Source: JAGVSR01 sp964458265
GTDB taxonomy: Bacteria; Pseudomonadota; Alphaproteobacteria; Rhizobiales; Hyphomicrobiaceae
Direction: 5' to 3'
NCBI GenBank assembly: GCA_964458265.1
Contig: CAYWIF010000006.1
Location: 39,314 to 103,313, forward strand
DNA length: 64,000 nucleotides
Below the pieces are notes generated by a model. That model searched no databases, was not told the DNA's origin, and saw nothing but the letters and a program-made list of their open reading frames with translations. The position numbers were made by a program, and so were the translations under genes. Positions 35,090 through 43,774 of the stretch are shown here, in pieces; positions within the stretch are counted from its first letter, which is position 1; every line of letters starts with the position of its first letter.

Positions 35090-35913
35090 AGGCTCCAGAG
35101 AAACTTCACGGCGACGAGTGCAAGGAAACCGGCGAAGCTCAGTTCGAGGGCGCGTTTCGGCAAGCCGTGCGCGGCTCGGACCCCAAGCGGCGCGAAGGCG
35201 AGGCTTGTCGGCAGCATCACGAGTGCGGCTGGAATATTGACGTAGCCGAGCGAACCCGGCGGCAGACCCGGCATTCCCCATCCCGCCCAGGCATAGCCCA
35301 CAACGCCGGTTGCCGCGATCAGCGGGCCGAAGCCGGACGAGGTGGCGACGGCAGCGAGGACGGAAAAGCCAAACAGCATCAAGAGCGAGACCATGAACAG
35401 TCCGCCGCCGATGCTCATGAGGGCGGAGAGAACGCCGATCACAAACGCTGCAAGTTCCAACAGGCGGGACGATGGAAGCACATGTCCCAGCCGCCAATCA
35501 TCGCGACCGAGGGCGAGTTTTGCGCTCATTACGATGGCTGCCACGATCCAAACCCAGCGCAGTGCCTCGCTCGATGCGGCGCTGGCGAGTGCGACGCCTG
35601 CGAGCACGCCAAGGAATACGGGCGGCGCCAGCCGCTTCAGTGCGCCCATGTCGACGGCGTTGCGCGCACGGTGGGATAGGAAGGAGCGCAGGCCGGTTGG
35701 GCCGATCACAGCGAATGACGTGCCAAGCGTGACCTGCATGCGGATATCTTCAGCGACGCCGGCTGCCCCCATGGCTGTGTAGAGCACGGGAACGAGCACC
35801 GATCCCCCGCCGATGCCGAAGAGACCAGAGAGAAAGCCGGCTGCAACGCCGGCTACTGCGAGCGCCGCGATCATCGGGGCGAATTCAACGGCGGCTACGG
35901 AAAGGTCCGGCAT
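35080..35913 (-). CDS. TauE/SafE family permease (putative sulfite/organo-anion exporter)
   Basis: A 277-residue membrane protein with seven or eight hydrophobic segments. It has the internal duplication of TauE/SafE permeases: VAGVAAGFLSGLFGIGGGSVLVPVL near the N-terminus and FVIGVLSALMSIGGGLFMVSLLML in the second half. The family exports sulfite or sulfonates in sulphur metabolism; the substrate here is not known. The ATG at 35911-35913 begins 10 bases after the dusA stop, so it probably belongs to the dusA transcript. Confidence 0.88.
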   Translation of the reverse strand: MPDLSVAAVEFAPMIAALAVAGVAAGFLSGLFGIGGGSVLVPVLYTAMGAAGVAEDIRMQVTLGTSFAVIGPTGLRSFLSHRARNAVDMGALKRLAPPVFLGVLAGVALASAASSEALRWVWIVAAIVMSAKLALGRDDWRLGHVLPSSRLLELAAFVIGVLSALMSIGGGLFMVSLLMLFGFSVLAAVATSSGFGPLIAATGVVGYAWAGWGMPGLPPGSLGYVNIPAALVMLPTSLAFAPLGVRAAHGLPKRALELSFAGFLALVAVKFLWSLYG

Positions 35914-35923
35914 GAAATCGAGA

Positions 35924-36937
35924 CTACTCGGCGGCGGCCGATAGCGCGACCGCCGGATCGCCTTCGGCAGCCGCAATGGCTTTCAGCAGGACGTCGACAG
36001 CGGCGCCGGGACGCTGGCCTTCCTCGCTGAGAATTCGCCGGAAGAGCCGGGCGCGCGGACGGCCATGATAAATCCCAAGGACGTGCCGCGTGACGTTGTT
36101 GAGCCGTCCACCGCCGGCGATTTGGCGCTCGATGACCGGGATCAGGCGCTCGAGTGCGGCGCGGCGTGTGATGGGAAGGGATGGGTCGCCGAAGAAGCGG
36201 CGATCGACGTCCGCCAGGATGTAGGGCTCGTGATAGGCGGCGCGGCCGAGCATGACGCCGTCGACATGCTGGAGGTGACTTTCGCAGGCATCGAGTGTCT
36301 CAATACCGCCGTTGATGACAATCTCAAGGCCGGGGCGGGCGGCCTTCAGCCGATAGACACGCGCATAGTCGAGGGGCGGGATTTCGCGATTTTCTTTCGG
36401 CGAGAGGCCTGACAGCCAGGCCTTGCGGGCGTGGACCACAAAGGTCCGGCAACCGGCGGAGGCGACGGTATCGATGAAATTCTGGAAGTCCGCCTCTCCG
36501 TCCTGATCGTCGATGCCGATGCGGCATTTCACAGTAACGGGAATGGAGACCGCGTCCGACATTGCGGACACACAACGCGCGACGAGGTGCGGTTCGGCCA
36601 TGAGGCAGGCCCCAAAGCGGCCCTCCTGAACACGGTCCGACGGACAACCGACATTGAGATTGATTTCGCGGTAGCCGACGTCCGCGCCGATGCGCGCGGC
36701 GCCGGAAAGCTTAGCCGGGTCCGATCCGCCGAGTTGCAAGGCGACGGGCTGTTCGGCGGGATCGAATTGGAGTAGGCGGTCGCGATGGCCGTGAATGATC
36801 GCCTCGGCGGTGACCATTTCCGTATAGAGCAGCGCATGGCGCGTCAGGCCGCGATGGAAGAAACGGCAATGCCGGTCCGTCCAATCCATCATGGGTGCCA
36901 CGCAGAACCGATGACTTAGTTGGTTCATATCGATCAT
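35924..36937 (-). CDS. dusA: tRNA-dihydrouridine(20/20a) synthase DusA
   Basis: A protein of about 337 residues, FMN-dependent, modifying U20/U20a of tRNA. It shows SHRFCVAPMMDWTDRHCRFFHR, the catalytic cysteine in LNVGCPSDRVQEGRFGACLM, VKCRIGIDDQD, the HARKAWLSGLSPKENR block that separates DusA from DusB and DusC, and VMLGRAAYHEPY. The start is uncertain: ATGs at 36935-36937 and 36926-36928 both fit, and neither has a strong ribosome site. This is the second Dus enzyme in the window (dusB lies at 8.3-9.3 kb). Confidence 0.92.
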   Translation of the reverse strand: MIDMNQLSHRFCVAPMMDWTDRHCRFFHRGLTRHALLYTEMVTAEAIIHGHRDRLLQFDPAEQPVALQLGGSDPAKLSGAARIGADVGYREINLNVGCPSDRVQEGRFGACLMAEPHLVARCVSAMSDAVSIPVTVKCRIGIDDQDGEADFQNFIDTVASAGCRTFVVHARKAWLSGLSPKENREIPPLDYARVYRLKAARPGLEIVINGGIETLDACESHLQHVDGVMLGRAAYHEPYILADVDRRFFGDPSLPITRRAALERLIPVIERQIAGGGRLNNVTRHVLGIYHGRPRARLFRRILSEEGQRPGAAVDVLLKAIAAAEGDPAVALSAAAE

Positions 36938-37213
36938 GTGCTCTGCTTCAGGTGCTCCTTCGATGTCGGGGTGCATCAGGATGGGCGGACGAGCGCGGTC
37001 AGCTAACTCACCGGAGCCGTACTCGGCCATACACACTTAGGTCCTGTGTTGCTGTGGACTTTGACGCCGAGGAAACTTTCGGCGCGCGCCTCACATATTG
37101 GTGGATGATCAAGCGTGGCGCAGGACATGCTGTGTGCGCCATTGCGCTGCTCGACCGTCCAGCAAAACCAACGGCGTCTCACCGACCGTTTTCACGCAGT
37201 CGAGCGGTCACGG

Positions 37214-37528
37214 TCAAAGGGGACAACGTGCTGCGATCTTTATGCACTTCATCGTTGCCTTTCCCTCGCAGTTTGCAGCTTGGAGGTCGGCCTTAACTTT
37301 TTGGCACCTCGGACCCCACTTTGCTTTGAATGCCTCAGGATCGCCAGCCGAGTCCCTTTTGAACTTCTCGTGGGCGCGTAGAGCCTTCTTTTGGAGCTTT
37401 TTTCCGGCCTGCTTCTCCTTGGTGTTCTGGCTCGAGCTACCGGTATTTGGTTCCGCGCGAGGCGACGAAACTGTTGCCCCGGCAAACGTGACCACGGCGA
37501 GGGCGGCGATGGCGACTGTCTTAATCAT
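37214..37528 (-). CDS. Small secreted lysine-rich protein with four cysteines
   Basis: A 104-residue protein with a signal peptide (MIKTVAIAALAVVTFAGATVSS), a lysine-rich linker (NTKEKQAGKKLQKKALRAHEKFKRD) and a C-terminal module with C75, C87, C95 and C102 that could form two disulfides. The family is not recognised. The ribosome site is weak. A TGACA-N5-TGTCA inverted repeat lies about 50 bases upstream. Confidence 0.65.
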   Translation of the reverse strand: MIKTVAIAALAVVTFAGATVSSPRAEPNTGSSSQNTKEKQAGKKLQKKALRAHEKFKRDSAGDPEAFKAKWGPRCQKVKADLQAANCEGKATMKCIKIAARCPL

Positions 37529-37576
37529 GGTCTGCTGCTTTCATCTGGTATCACGTGGCAGAACTGCGCTCGTTTA

Positions 37577-37591
37577 TGACACTGAATGTCA
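37577..37591. promoter_or_regulatory. Perfect inverted repeat TGACA-N5-TGTCA
   Basis: The 15-base sequence TGACACTGAATGTCA has perfect 5-base arms. It lies 49 bases upstream of the lysine-rich secreted-protein start, where an operator would be expected. The cognate regulator is unknown. Confidence 0.35.
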
Positions 37592-37775
37592 AATGTATCT
37601 TAGCTTCGTTGTTCTTGGGGAAACAAGCGCGGCGTGATGGTGAAGAGGCCGCTCAGCATCGTCTGACACCTGGCGCAGAACAGGACGATATTGTCATGCG
37701 GAAGACGTGCGTGGTTTGGGCCCTCGCGACCAACCTCGTGTTTGCTGCCGAGGCTAGATTGGTCGGCGCAAAGGC

Positions 37776-37789
37776 TTGATTTGCGTCAA
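37776..37789. promoter_or_regulatory. FNR/FixK-type anaerobox upstream of the FNR-type gene
   Basis: TTGATTTGCGTCAA matches the FNR/FixK consensus TTGAT-N4-(A/G)TCAA, with 9 of 10 defined bases symmetrical. Its centre is 124 bases before the GTG start of the FNR-type gene. Auto-control by that regulator, or control by another FNR/FixK protein, is the natural inference. Confidence 0.6.
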
Positions 37790-37905
37790 TTCGTCCGGAG
37801 TTTTTACAGATTAGCCTTTGGCCGTATGACGTCGGCCCAGCTTCGTTCACTGCGCGAAGTCGCCTGGTCCGGCCGTTCCCGGGTATCGGTCATTTGAGGC
37901 TGGCG

Positions 37906-38628
37906 GTGACGCTTCGCATTCGATGCCAGAACTGTTCCGTTCGCCAGATCGCTCCTTGTGGTGCGCTGACGGCGTCGACCGCGCATGAACTGGCGCGGAT
38001 CGGCTACCGCCGGCGCGTCCCGGCCGGGCAAGTTCTCTACGGAGGCGTCAGGCCGCCGCAGATCTGTTCAATCCTCGTGGAGGGTGTTGTCAAGCTCGTC
38101 AACGTGAACCCGGACGGCAGCCAACAGATCGTTGGGCTGCAGTTCGCTTCGGATTTCGTCGGCCGGCCATTCGGCGAGGGTGCGACGTTGATGGCGGAGG
38201 CGGTGACGGTCCTCGATGTCTGCGCGTTTTCCGGACCGGCCATTGAGACGCTGATGCTGACCCACCCCGATCTGGAGCGGACCATTTTCAAACGTACGCT
38301 TAACGATCTCGATGCCGCCCGCGAATGGATGTTCATGATTGCGCGCAAGACGGCTGAAGAGCGGGTTGCAAGCCTCTTGCTGCTGATTGCAAGAAAGTTG
38401 ACCGGAGGTTTGGACGAGCATGCTCAGAACGCAGGCTTACTCGAGTTCAATTTGCCGCTGTCGCGGACAGAGATCGCAGAGTGTCTCGGACTGCGGTTGG
38501 AAACGGTCAGTCGGCAGTTCGCGGCGCTGAAAGCGGCCGGCGTCATTGCGACGGGACGGCGGCGCGGCCTGCGGGTGTGCGATGTGGAGGGGCTGACGGT
38601 GCGTGCGCGCGGATTCGCCGTGGATTAG
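37906..38628 (+). CDS. Crp/Fnr family regulator with cysteine motif (FnrN/FnrL-like)
   Basis: A 240-residue regulator. From the GTG at 37906 (GAGG six bases upstream) it begins with RCQNCSVRQIAPCG, giving C7-X2-C10-X7-C18. With C106 in VLDVCAFSG this matches the ligand spacing of oxygen-sensing [4Fe-4S] FnrN/FnrL proteins. A cyclic-nucleotide-binding-type beta-barrel follows, then a Crp helix-turn-helix with LSRTEIAECLGLRLETVSRQFAAL; the ETVSR element is the FNR-type recognition sequence for TTGAT half-sites. A TTG at 37894 would add four residues. It likely controls low-oxygen genes. Confidence 0.88.
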   Translation: MTLRIRCQNCSVRQIAPCGALTASTAHELARIGYRRRVPAGQVLYGGVRPPQICSILVEGVVKLVNVNPDGSQQIVGLQFASDFVGRPFGEGATLMAEAVTVLDVCAFSGPAIETLMLTHPDLERTIFKRTLNDLDAAREWMFMIARKTAEERVASLLLLIARKLTGGLDEHAQNAGLLEFNLPLSRTEIAECLGLRLETVSRQFAALKAAGVIATGRRRGLRVCDVEGLTVRARGFAVD

Positions 38629-38677
38629 GCGGCGGCTTTGCGGTGACTATCGCAGGGTTGCGACCTGCCGGGAGAGG

Positions 38678-40318
38678 TCAGGCGTGCGGGCGTATCTCGC
38701 CGCTTTTGAGTTTGGCAAAGTAATCAGCCAGGTCCTTCTTGACCTCCGGCATCAGGATGTAGAGGCCAGTGATGTTCACGAGTGCCATGGAAAAGATCGC
38801 TGCGTCAGCGAAGTCGATGACGTGGCTGAGGTTGATCGCGGCGCCGACGATGACCATGCCGCAGTAGACCGTATTGAAGGCGATCTCGCGCGCCTTGCCC
38901 TCGCCGACAAGATAGGTCCAGGCTTTGAGCCCGTAGTAGGACCAGGAGATCAGGGTCGAGAACGCGAACAGGCAGACAGCTACGGCCAGCAAGTATGGGA
39001 ACCACGAGAACGTGCTTCCGAAGGCAGCCGATGTCAGTTCGACGCCGGTGAGATTGCCTTGCGTCGCAATTCGTCCTGCTTCTGCGTTCCAGACGTAGAG
39101 CCCGGTGGCCGGGTCAATTTGCAGTACGCCCGTCACGACGATGACCAGCGCCGTGCAGGTGCAGATGACAACTGTGTCAATGAAGGGTTCGAGCAGAGCG
39201 ACCAGCCCTTCCGTGACGGGGTGGCGTGTTTTGACGGCGGAGTGTGCGATCGCCGCCGAACCGAGGCCGGCTTCGTTGGAAAAAGATGCGCGGCGGAACC
39301 CTTGGATGATTGCGCCGAGCATCCCGCCGGCGATGCCTGCTCCTGTGAAGGCGCCGGATACGATTTGTCCGACGGCCCAGGGTAGCTTGTCGATGTTCAT
39401 GCCGATGATGACGAGGGCCGTGCCGCAGTAGAGTATGGCCATGATGGGCACGATGAATTCTGCGAACCTGGCGATGGACTTGATGCCGCCGACGATCACT
39501 GAGAATACAATTACGGCGAGGATCAGCCCCGTCAGCCAGCCTTGGCCGGCCAGGAAACTCGCGTCGCCGCCGGTGACATTGACCAACTGGGCATGGACCT
39601 GATTGGCCTGGAACATATTGCCGGCTCCGAAGGAGCCCAGAACGCAGAAGACGGCAAAGAAGGCTGCCATGATACGGCCCGGCACGGCGAGGCCACGGGC
39701 GGCCAGGCCCTTTGACAGGTAGTACATCGGTCCGCCGGAGACGTGGCCATCGGCGAATTCATTGCGGTACTTCACACCGAGCGTGCACTCGGTGAACTTG
39801 GTCGCCATGCCGAGAAAGCCGGCCAGGATCATCCAGAACGTCGCCCCCGGACCTCCAATGGAGACGGCGACGGCGACGCCGGCGATGTTGCCAAGTCCCA
39901 CAGTTCCCGACAGCGCGGTCGAGAGAGCTTGGAAGTGACTGACTTCGCCGGGATCGCGCGCGTCGCTGTAGCGGCCGGAGACGAGGGCAAGGGCGTGGCC
40001 GAAGCCGCGGATTTGAATGAGACTGAAGTACACGGTGAAGATGACCGCGGCCACGATCAGCCACAGGACGATCCAGGGAAAGGCCGTGAACGGCAGCGGC
40101 GAGAATATGAAATTGACGAAGGGTGCCGTGATGGTGCCAACGGTGTCGTTGATTTTTTGATCGATGGTCACCTCGGCTGGTGCGGGTGCTCCGGCCCAGG
40201 CGGACGTTGCGTAGAGGCTAAGTCCACAGGCCATCGCGGCTGTGACGCGGTCTTTCGCGGTCACGGACCGCCGTCCCAGTCCGATCATGTCGAAGCCCCC
40301 CAGCCCGCGCGCTGCCAT
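38678..40318 (-). CDS. Sodium:alanine (AGCS family) symporter
   Basis: A 546-residue inner-membrane protein with about 10-11 hydrophobic segments and the AGCS signatures FQALSTALSGTVGLGNIAGVAVA and RASFSNEAGLGSAAIAHSA. It imports alanine or glycine with sodium. A hydrophobic stretch near the N-terminus (VTAAMACGLSLYATSAWAGAPAPAE) may be a signal-like segment. The ATG at 40316-40318 is preceded by GAGGGG; M11 is an alternative. It converges with the FNR-type gene and diverges from the solute-binding protein. Confidence 0.92.
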   Translation of the reverse strand: MAARGLGGFDMIGLGRRSVTAKDRVTAAMACGLSLYATSAWAGAPAPAEVTIDQKINDTVGTITAPFVNFIFSPLPFTAFPWIVLWLIVAAVIFTVYFSLIQIRGFGHALALVSGRYSDARDPGEVSHFQALSTALSGTVGLGNIAGVAVAVSIGGPGATFWMILAGFLGMATKFTECTLGVKYRNEFADGHVSGGPMYYLSKGLAARGLAVPGRIMAAFFAVFCVLGSFGAGNMFQANQVHAQLVNVTGGDASFLAGQGWLTGLILAVIVFSVIVGGIKSIARFAEFIVPIMAILYCGTALVIIGMNIDKLPWAVGQIVSGAFTGAGIAGGMLGAIIQGFRRASFSNEAGLGSAAIAHSAVKTRHPVTEGLVALLEPFIDTVVICTCTALVIVVTGVLQIDPATGLYVWNAEAGRIATQGNLTGVELTSAAFGSTFSWFPYLLAVAVCLFAFSTLISWSYYGLKAWTYLVGEGKAREIAFNTVYCGMVIVGAAINLSHVIDFADAAIFSMALVNITGLYILMPEVKKDLADYFAKLKSGEIRPHA

Positions 40319-40449
40319 TCTGATGCCCCTCGCACCAGGAATAGTTACGCTGTTTCGATGCAAGGGGTACCCTAGGCCAGCCCTTGTGTGCGACGCAAGA
40401 TCGGGTGCAGTACCATCGGCTGCAAGTTCACGGGGCCGCTCGGGAGTTC

Positions 40450-41508
40450 ATGGGCAAAGCATCTTTCTTCTCAATTGCGCGGCGGACCGGTTGGGTGGCT
40501 GTTGCGGTCGGCACCGTTTTGGCGACCGTTCCGGCAAAGGCCGGAGAGACCATCGCTGTGGCTGGACCCGCGACCGGGCGGCATGCGGCGACCCTGGCTG
40601 CCATGGGTGCCGGCGCACGCAGCGTGGCGCGAGACGCGGGAATTGTGGTTCGCGAATTCGACGACGGTTGCGATGCGGCGCGGGCAGAAGGCGCCGCGCG
40701 GGTCATCGCTGCCCAGAAGCCGGATCTCGTGATCGGGCACCCCTGCCCTGCGGCGGCCATTGCGGCGGCGCGCATTTATGCCGCCAACGACGTCTTGTTC
40801 GTCGCGCTGGGTGTGCGGCACCCTGATTTGACCGTCAGGCGCGCGGGTCCGACCGTATTCCGGCTTGCCGGCCGGGATGACCGCCAGGGCAGCGAGGCAG
40901 CAGCCATCCTGTCGGCGCTCGCGCCAACGGGGCGCATCGCCATCGTCCAGGATCGCACAGCCTATGCGCGCGGGCTGACCGAGACAGTTGCGGCGGAACT
41001 TGCCACGCGAAAATTACCTGCACCTATTGTGATTCCGATTGTAGCCGGGCGCCGTGACTACGACGCGGACCTTGCGAAACTCAAAGCCGCGCCGCCAGAA
41101 GCCATCTTCTTTGCGGGTTATCCTTCGGAGGCCGCCGTCGTGCTGCGTGGTTTGCGGACCGGCGGTGTGGACGCGGCGCTGGTCGCATCGGATGCCAACG
41201 CCACGGATGACTTCGCGCTCGCGGCAGCAGCGCATGAGGGAACGCTAAAGGGTGTGGTGAAAGTGATGGTCCAGGCTCCAGGGTCCGGCGGCCACGGTAT
41301 CGGCGATCTGGAGGTTTCGGCCGAGCAGGCCGCCGCAGTTTGGAAAGCCGCGCGGTCGGAAGGCGATGCCGCAGCCGCTCTGGTCAGAGGGACAGCAGGG
41401 GGTCCGGTTACTTTCGACGAAAATGGGGATGCGCGTCTGACTTCATTCGCCGCAGTGCCGCTCGTGGGAGGGCGTTGGGCGAAAAGCGCGAACGCCGGCT
41501 CGCGATAG
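40450..41508 (+). CDS. ABC transporter solute-binding protein (Leu/Ile/Val-type), orphan
   Basis: A 352-residue exported type I periplasmic binding protein (Peripla_BP_6). The signal peptide reads to VPAKAG (about residue 31). Then come AVAGPATGRHAATLAAMGAGA, VIGHPCPAAAIAAARIYAANDVLFV, IAIVQDRTAYARGL and AIFFAGYPSEAAVVLRGL, all typical of LivJ-like proteins. The ATG at 40450 follows GGGAG. No ABC permease or ATPase is nearby, so it either serves components elsewhere or is a sensor. A 9-base-pair stem-loop overlaps its stop codon. Confidence 0.85.
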   Translation: MGKASFFSIARRTGWVAVAVGTVLATVPAKAGETIAVAGPATGRHAATLAAMGAGARSVARDAGIVVREFDDGCDAARAEGAARVIAAQKPDLVIGHPCPAAAIAAARIYAANDVLFVALGVRHPDLTVRRAGPTVFRLAGRDDRQGSEAAAILSALAPTGRIAIVQDRTAYARGLTETVAAELATRKLPAPIVIPIVAGRRDYDADLAKLKAAPPEAIFFAGYPSEAAVVLRGLRTGGVDAALVASDANATDDFALAAAAHEGTLKGVVKVMVQAPGSGGHGIGDLEVSAEQAAAVWKAARSEGDAAAALVRGTAGGPVTFDENGDARLTSFAAVPLVGGRWAKSANAGSR

Positions 41509-41516
41509 AGCCGGCG
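41493..41516 (+). other. Stem-loop covering the stop codon of the solute-binding gene
   Basis: CGCCGGCTC and GAGCCGGCG flank GCGATA; the TAG stop lies partly in the loop. There is no T-run after it (CCGCCGCG follows), so it could stabilise the mRNA end rather than terminate by itself. Confidence 0.4.
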
Positions 41517-41555
41517 CCGCCGCGAAACCTTGAACTCTGCTTGCCGCCTCGCCGA

Positions 41556-41753
41556 TCAACGGCCCTGCGACTCGGAGAGGCACTCCTGCATGAGAACACG
41601 TTCCATGCGTTGCAGAGGTTCTGGAACGGAAGCTCCACGGGAGCGGTAGGTGTTAATGCGCTCTTTCAGAAGCGCGTACTGTGCGCGAGGATCGTCCAAC
41701 TCGTCAAACCGCGAATTGAGTTCTGCGATCTCGCACTGCATCTGCTCGGACAT
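41556..41753 (-). CDS. Small charged protein (65 residues), uncharacterised
   Basis: A hydrophilic helical protein starting MSEQMQCEIAELNSRFDELD and containing RAQYALLKERINTYRSRGASVPEPLQRME. The heptad-like charged pattern suggests helices, possibly a coiled coil. It has no signal peptide. The ribosome site is weak. The family is not recognised with certainty, but the composition is protein-like and the neighbouring frames are not. Confidence 0.55.
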   Translation of the reverse strand: MSEQMQCEIAELNSRFDELDDPRAQYALLKERINTYRSRGASVPEPLQRMERVLMQECLSESQGR

Positions 41754-42445
41754 GTGTATCCACTCGTCGGTTATTTCACGGGCAACCCGGCAAAATGGAC
41801 CGGGTTTGCTGCGCGTGCCCTTTAGCGTGCCTTTCGTCCCACAACTGTAACTCCGGTGACGTTACTGCAGAGTTGCGTTGCCGCCCCGTCATTGCAAGTG
41901 GCACGAAGCCGCTGCGTTAAGAGCCGTGTCTCTTTTTCAACATCGAATCTGAAGACCGGCTGAAGGGCCGACCTGCGATCCGCTGACGATCCTCCATTCA
42001 AATATGGCTCGAAAGCGGCGGCTAATTCGGCTTTGCAGCAAAGCGTGGCAAAGGTGAAACAAGCCGCAATAAACTTGAGGAATTGGATTGGTATCCAGGT
42101 TCCGCCGCAGTCTGCATCGGCCTTCAATATTGCGTAGCAGCAGGTGGCACTTGCATGCCCCGGCGCACTCAATTTTTGCGGTTGCGAAGTGAATGTCTGT
42201 TCATGTCGCCCGGTAATTTTTCGCGTGGTGAGAATTGACGCAGGGTGCCTTTCGGCGGCCTTCCCGAACCGGCCTCGACAGGTGCGGGCGATGGATGAGC
42301 GAATCACCCTACCGGCCCCAGACGAAGACAGGCTGAGCGCGCGGTCACGTTGATGCCGCTCGCGGGGGGTGTTAGGGCACACATCGAACCGGCCAGCCGC
42401 TGTGGGGTCCGGCACCCGCAATCCGCAAGACACCACGAGGATTTC
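41754..42445. other. Long low-GC spacer before purB
   Basis: Almost 700 bases with no confident gene and a GC content lower than the flanks. One minus-strand open frame (41822-42127, TTG start) has a hydrophobic segment IQFLKFIAACFTFATL and several cysteines, which could be a secreted protein; it is listed separately. Nothing else is supported. The purB promoter must lie in its right part. Confidence 0.5.
41822..42127 (-). CDS. Doubtful ORF, possible cysteine-containing exported protein
   Basis: A possible 101-residue protein from a TTG at 42125-42127: a charged N-terminus, a hydrophobic stretch (QFLKFIAACFTFATLCC, about 14-30), then ELAAAFEPYLNGG and ending VTGVTVVGRKAR. It resembles an export signal plus a small mature domain, but it has no ribosome site and no ATG. 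It may be spacer DNA. Confidence 0.25.
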   Translation of the reverse strand: MKADADCGGTWIPIQFLKFIAACFTFATLCCKAELAAAFEPYLNGGSSADRRSALQPVFRFDVEKETRLLTQRLRATCNDGAATQLCSNVTGVTVVGRKAR

Positions 42446-43753
42446 ATGATCCCCCGTTATTCCCGGCCCGAGATGGTGCGCATCTGGGAGCCCGAGACGC
42501 GCTACCGCATCTGGTTCGAGATCGAGAGCCATGCGGCGACCGCCATGGCAAACCTGGGCATGATCCCGAAAGAGGCGGCTGACGTCATATGGAAAAAGGG
42601 ATCGCAGGCGCGGTTTGAGGTCGCCCGGATCGATGCGATCGAGCAAGTCACCAAGCATGACGTGATCGCTTTTCTCACCCACTTGGCGGAAATTGTCGGA
42701 CCGGAAGCGCGGTTCGTGCACCAGGGGATGACCTCGTCCGACGTGCTGGATACCACGCTGAACGTTCAACTCGTGCGCGCGGCCGATATTCTGATCGCGG
42801 ACGTGGACCGGCTCCTCGAAGCCCTGAAGCTCAGGGCATTCGAGCATCGCTTGACGCCGACCATTGGACGCAGCCACGGCATCCACGCTGAACCGACGAC
42901 GTTCGGTCTGAAGCTGGCGTGTGCCTATGCGGAGTTCGAGCGGGCGCGGGAACGGCTGGTGGCGGCCCGGGAGGACGTGCGTACCTGCGCGATCTCGGGT
43001 GCGGTGGGGACGTTTGCCAACATCGATCCGCGTGTCGAAGCGTTCGTGGCGGAGCGGATGGGGCTCAAGCCCGAGCCTGTTTCGACCCAGGTGGTGCCGC
43101 GCGACCGGCACGCCATGTATTTCGCAACGCTGGCCGTCGTGGCATCGTCGGTGGAACGGTTGGCGACGGAGGTTCGCCACCTGCAGCGGACGGAGGTCCT
43201 GGAGGCGGAGGAGTACTTTGCGCCCGGCCAGAAGGGCTCCTCGGCCATGCCGCACAAGCGCAACCCCGTGCTGGCGGAGAATTTGACGGGGTTGGCGCGC
43301 GTCGTGCGCGGCTATGCCGTGCCAGCCATGGAAAACGTGGCGCTGTGGCACGAGCGGGACATTTCACACTCGTCGGTCGAACGGATGATCGGTCCGGATG
43401 CGACGGTGACCCTGGATTTTGCGTTGAACCGTCTGGCGGGTGTGATCGAAAGACTGGTGATTTATCCAGAGAACATGCGGCGGAACCTCGACAAGCTCGG
43501 CGGCTTGCATAATTCGCAGCGCGTGCTCCTGGCTCTGACGCAGGCGGGCGTTTCGCGGGAGGATGCCTACGCGATGGTGCAGCGGAACGCCATGAAGACG
43601 TGGGAGGAAGGCAAGGACTTCTTGACCGAACTGAAGGCGGATGCCGAAGTGACCGCCAAGGTCGCGGCCAGCGAGTTGGACGCCATGTTCGACCTCGAAT
43701 ACCACTTCAAGCATGTCGATACGATTTTTGACCGGGTATTCGGCAAAGGGTGA
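42446..43753 (+). CDS. purB: Adenylosuccinate lyase PurB
   Basis: A 435-residue fumarase/aspartase-superfamily enzyme acting twice in purine synthesis: it cleaves SAICAR to AICAR and adenylosuccinate to AMP. The superfamily signature is SSAMPHKRNP (about 267-276), with TSSDVLDTTLN and GRSHGIHAEPTTFG earlier. Length fits the short bacterial PurB. The ATG at 42446 has GAGG seven bases upstream; the frame is open further back without a better start. It leads a plus-strand run toward purC. Confidence 0.95.
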   Translation: MIPRYSRPEMVRIWEPETRYRIWFEIESHAATAMANLGMIPKEAADVIWKKGSQARFEVARIDAIEQVTKHDVIAFLTHLAEIVGPEARFVHQGMTSSDVLDTTLNVQLVRAADILIADVDRLLEALKLRAFEHRLTPTIGRSHGIHAEPTTFGLKLACAYAEFERARERLVAAREDVRTCAISGAVGTFANIDPRVEAFVAERMGLKPEPVSTQVVPRDRHAMYFATLAVVASSVERLATEVRHLQRTEVLEAEEYFAPGQKGSSAMPHKRNPVLAENLTGLARVVRGYAVPAMENVALWHERDISHSSVERMIGPDATVTLDFALNRLAGVIERLVIYPENMRRNLDKLGGLHNSQRVLLALTQAGVSREDAYAMVQRNAMKTWEEGKDFLTELKADAEVTAKVAASELDAMFDLEYHFKHVDTIFDRVFGKG

Positions 43754-43774
43754 ACCGGCTGCCGGGGAGTTGCC

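Larger units (their letters stand above)
37529..37905. other. Regulatory region between the secreted-protein gene and the FNR-type gene
   Basis: A 377-base stretch of noticeably lower GC content with no convincing gene. It contains the TGACA/TGTCA inverted repeat at 37577 and an FNR/FixK-type box at 37776. The short open frames inside have no family resemblance or ribosome site. It probably holds divergent promoters for the genes on each side. Confidence 0.6.

Noticed and set aside
42145..42160. Possible sigma-54 promoter TGGCAC...TGC before purB
   Set aside because: The GG-to-GC spacing is one base short of the required distance and the -12 element is incomplete.
42128..43351. Long minus-strand open frame across purB
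   Set aside because: It is antisense to an intact purB; only its far end (41822-42127) has any protein-like quality and is listed as doubtful.
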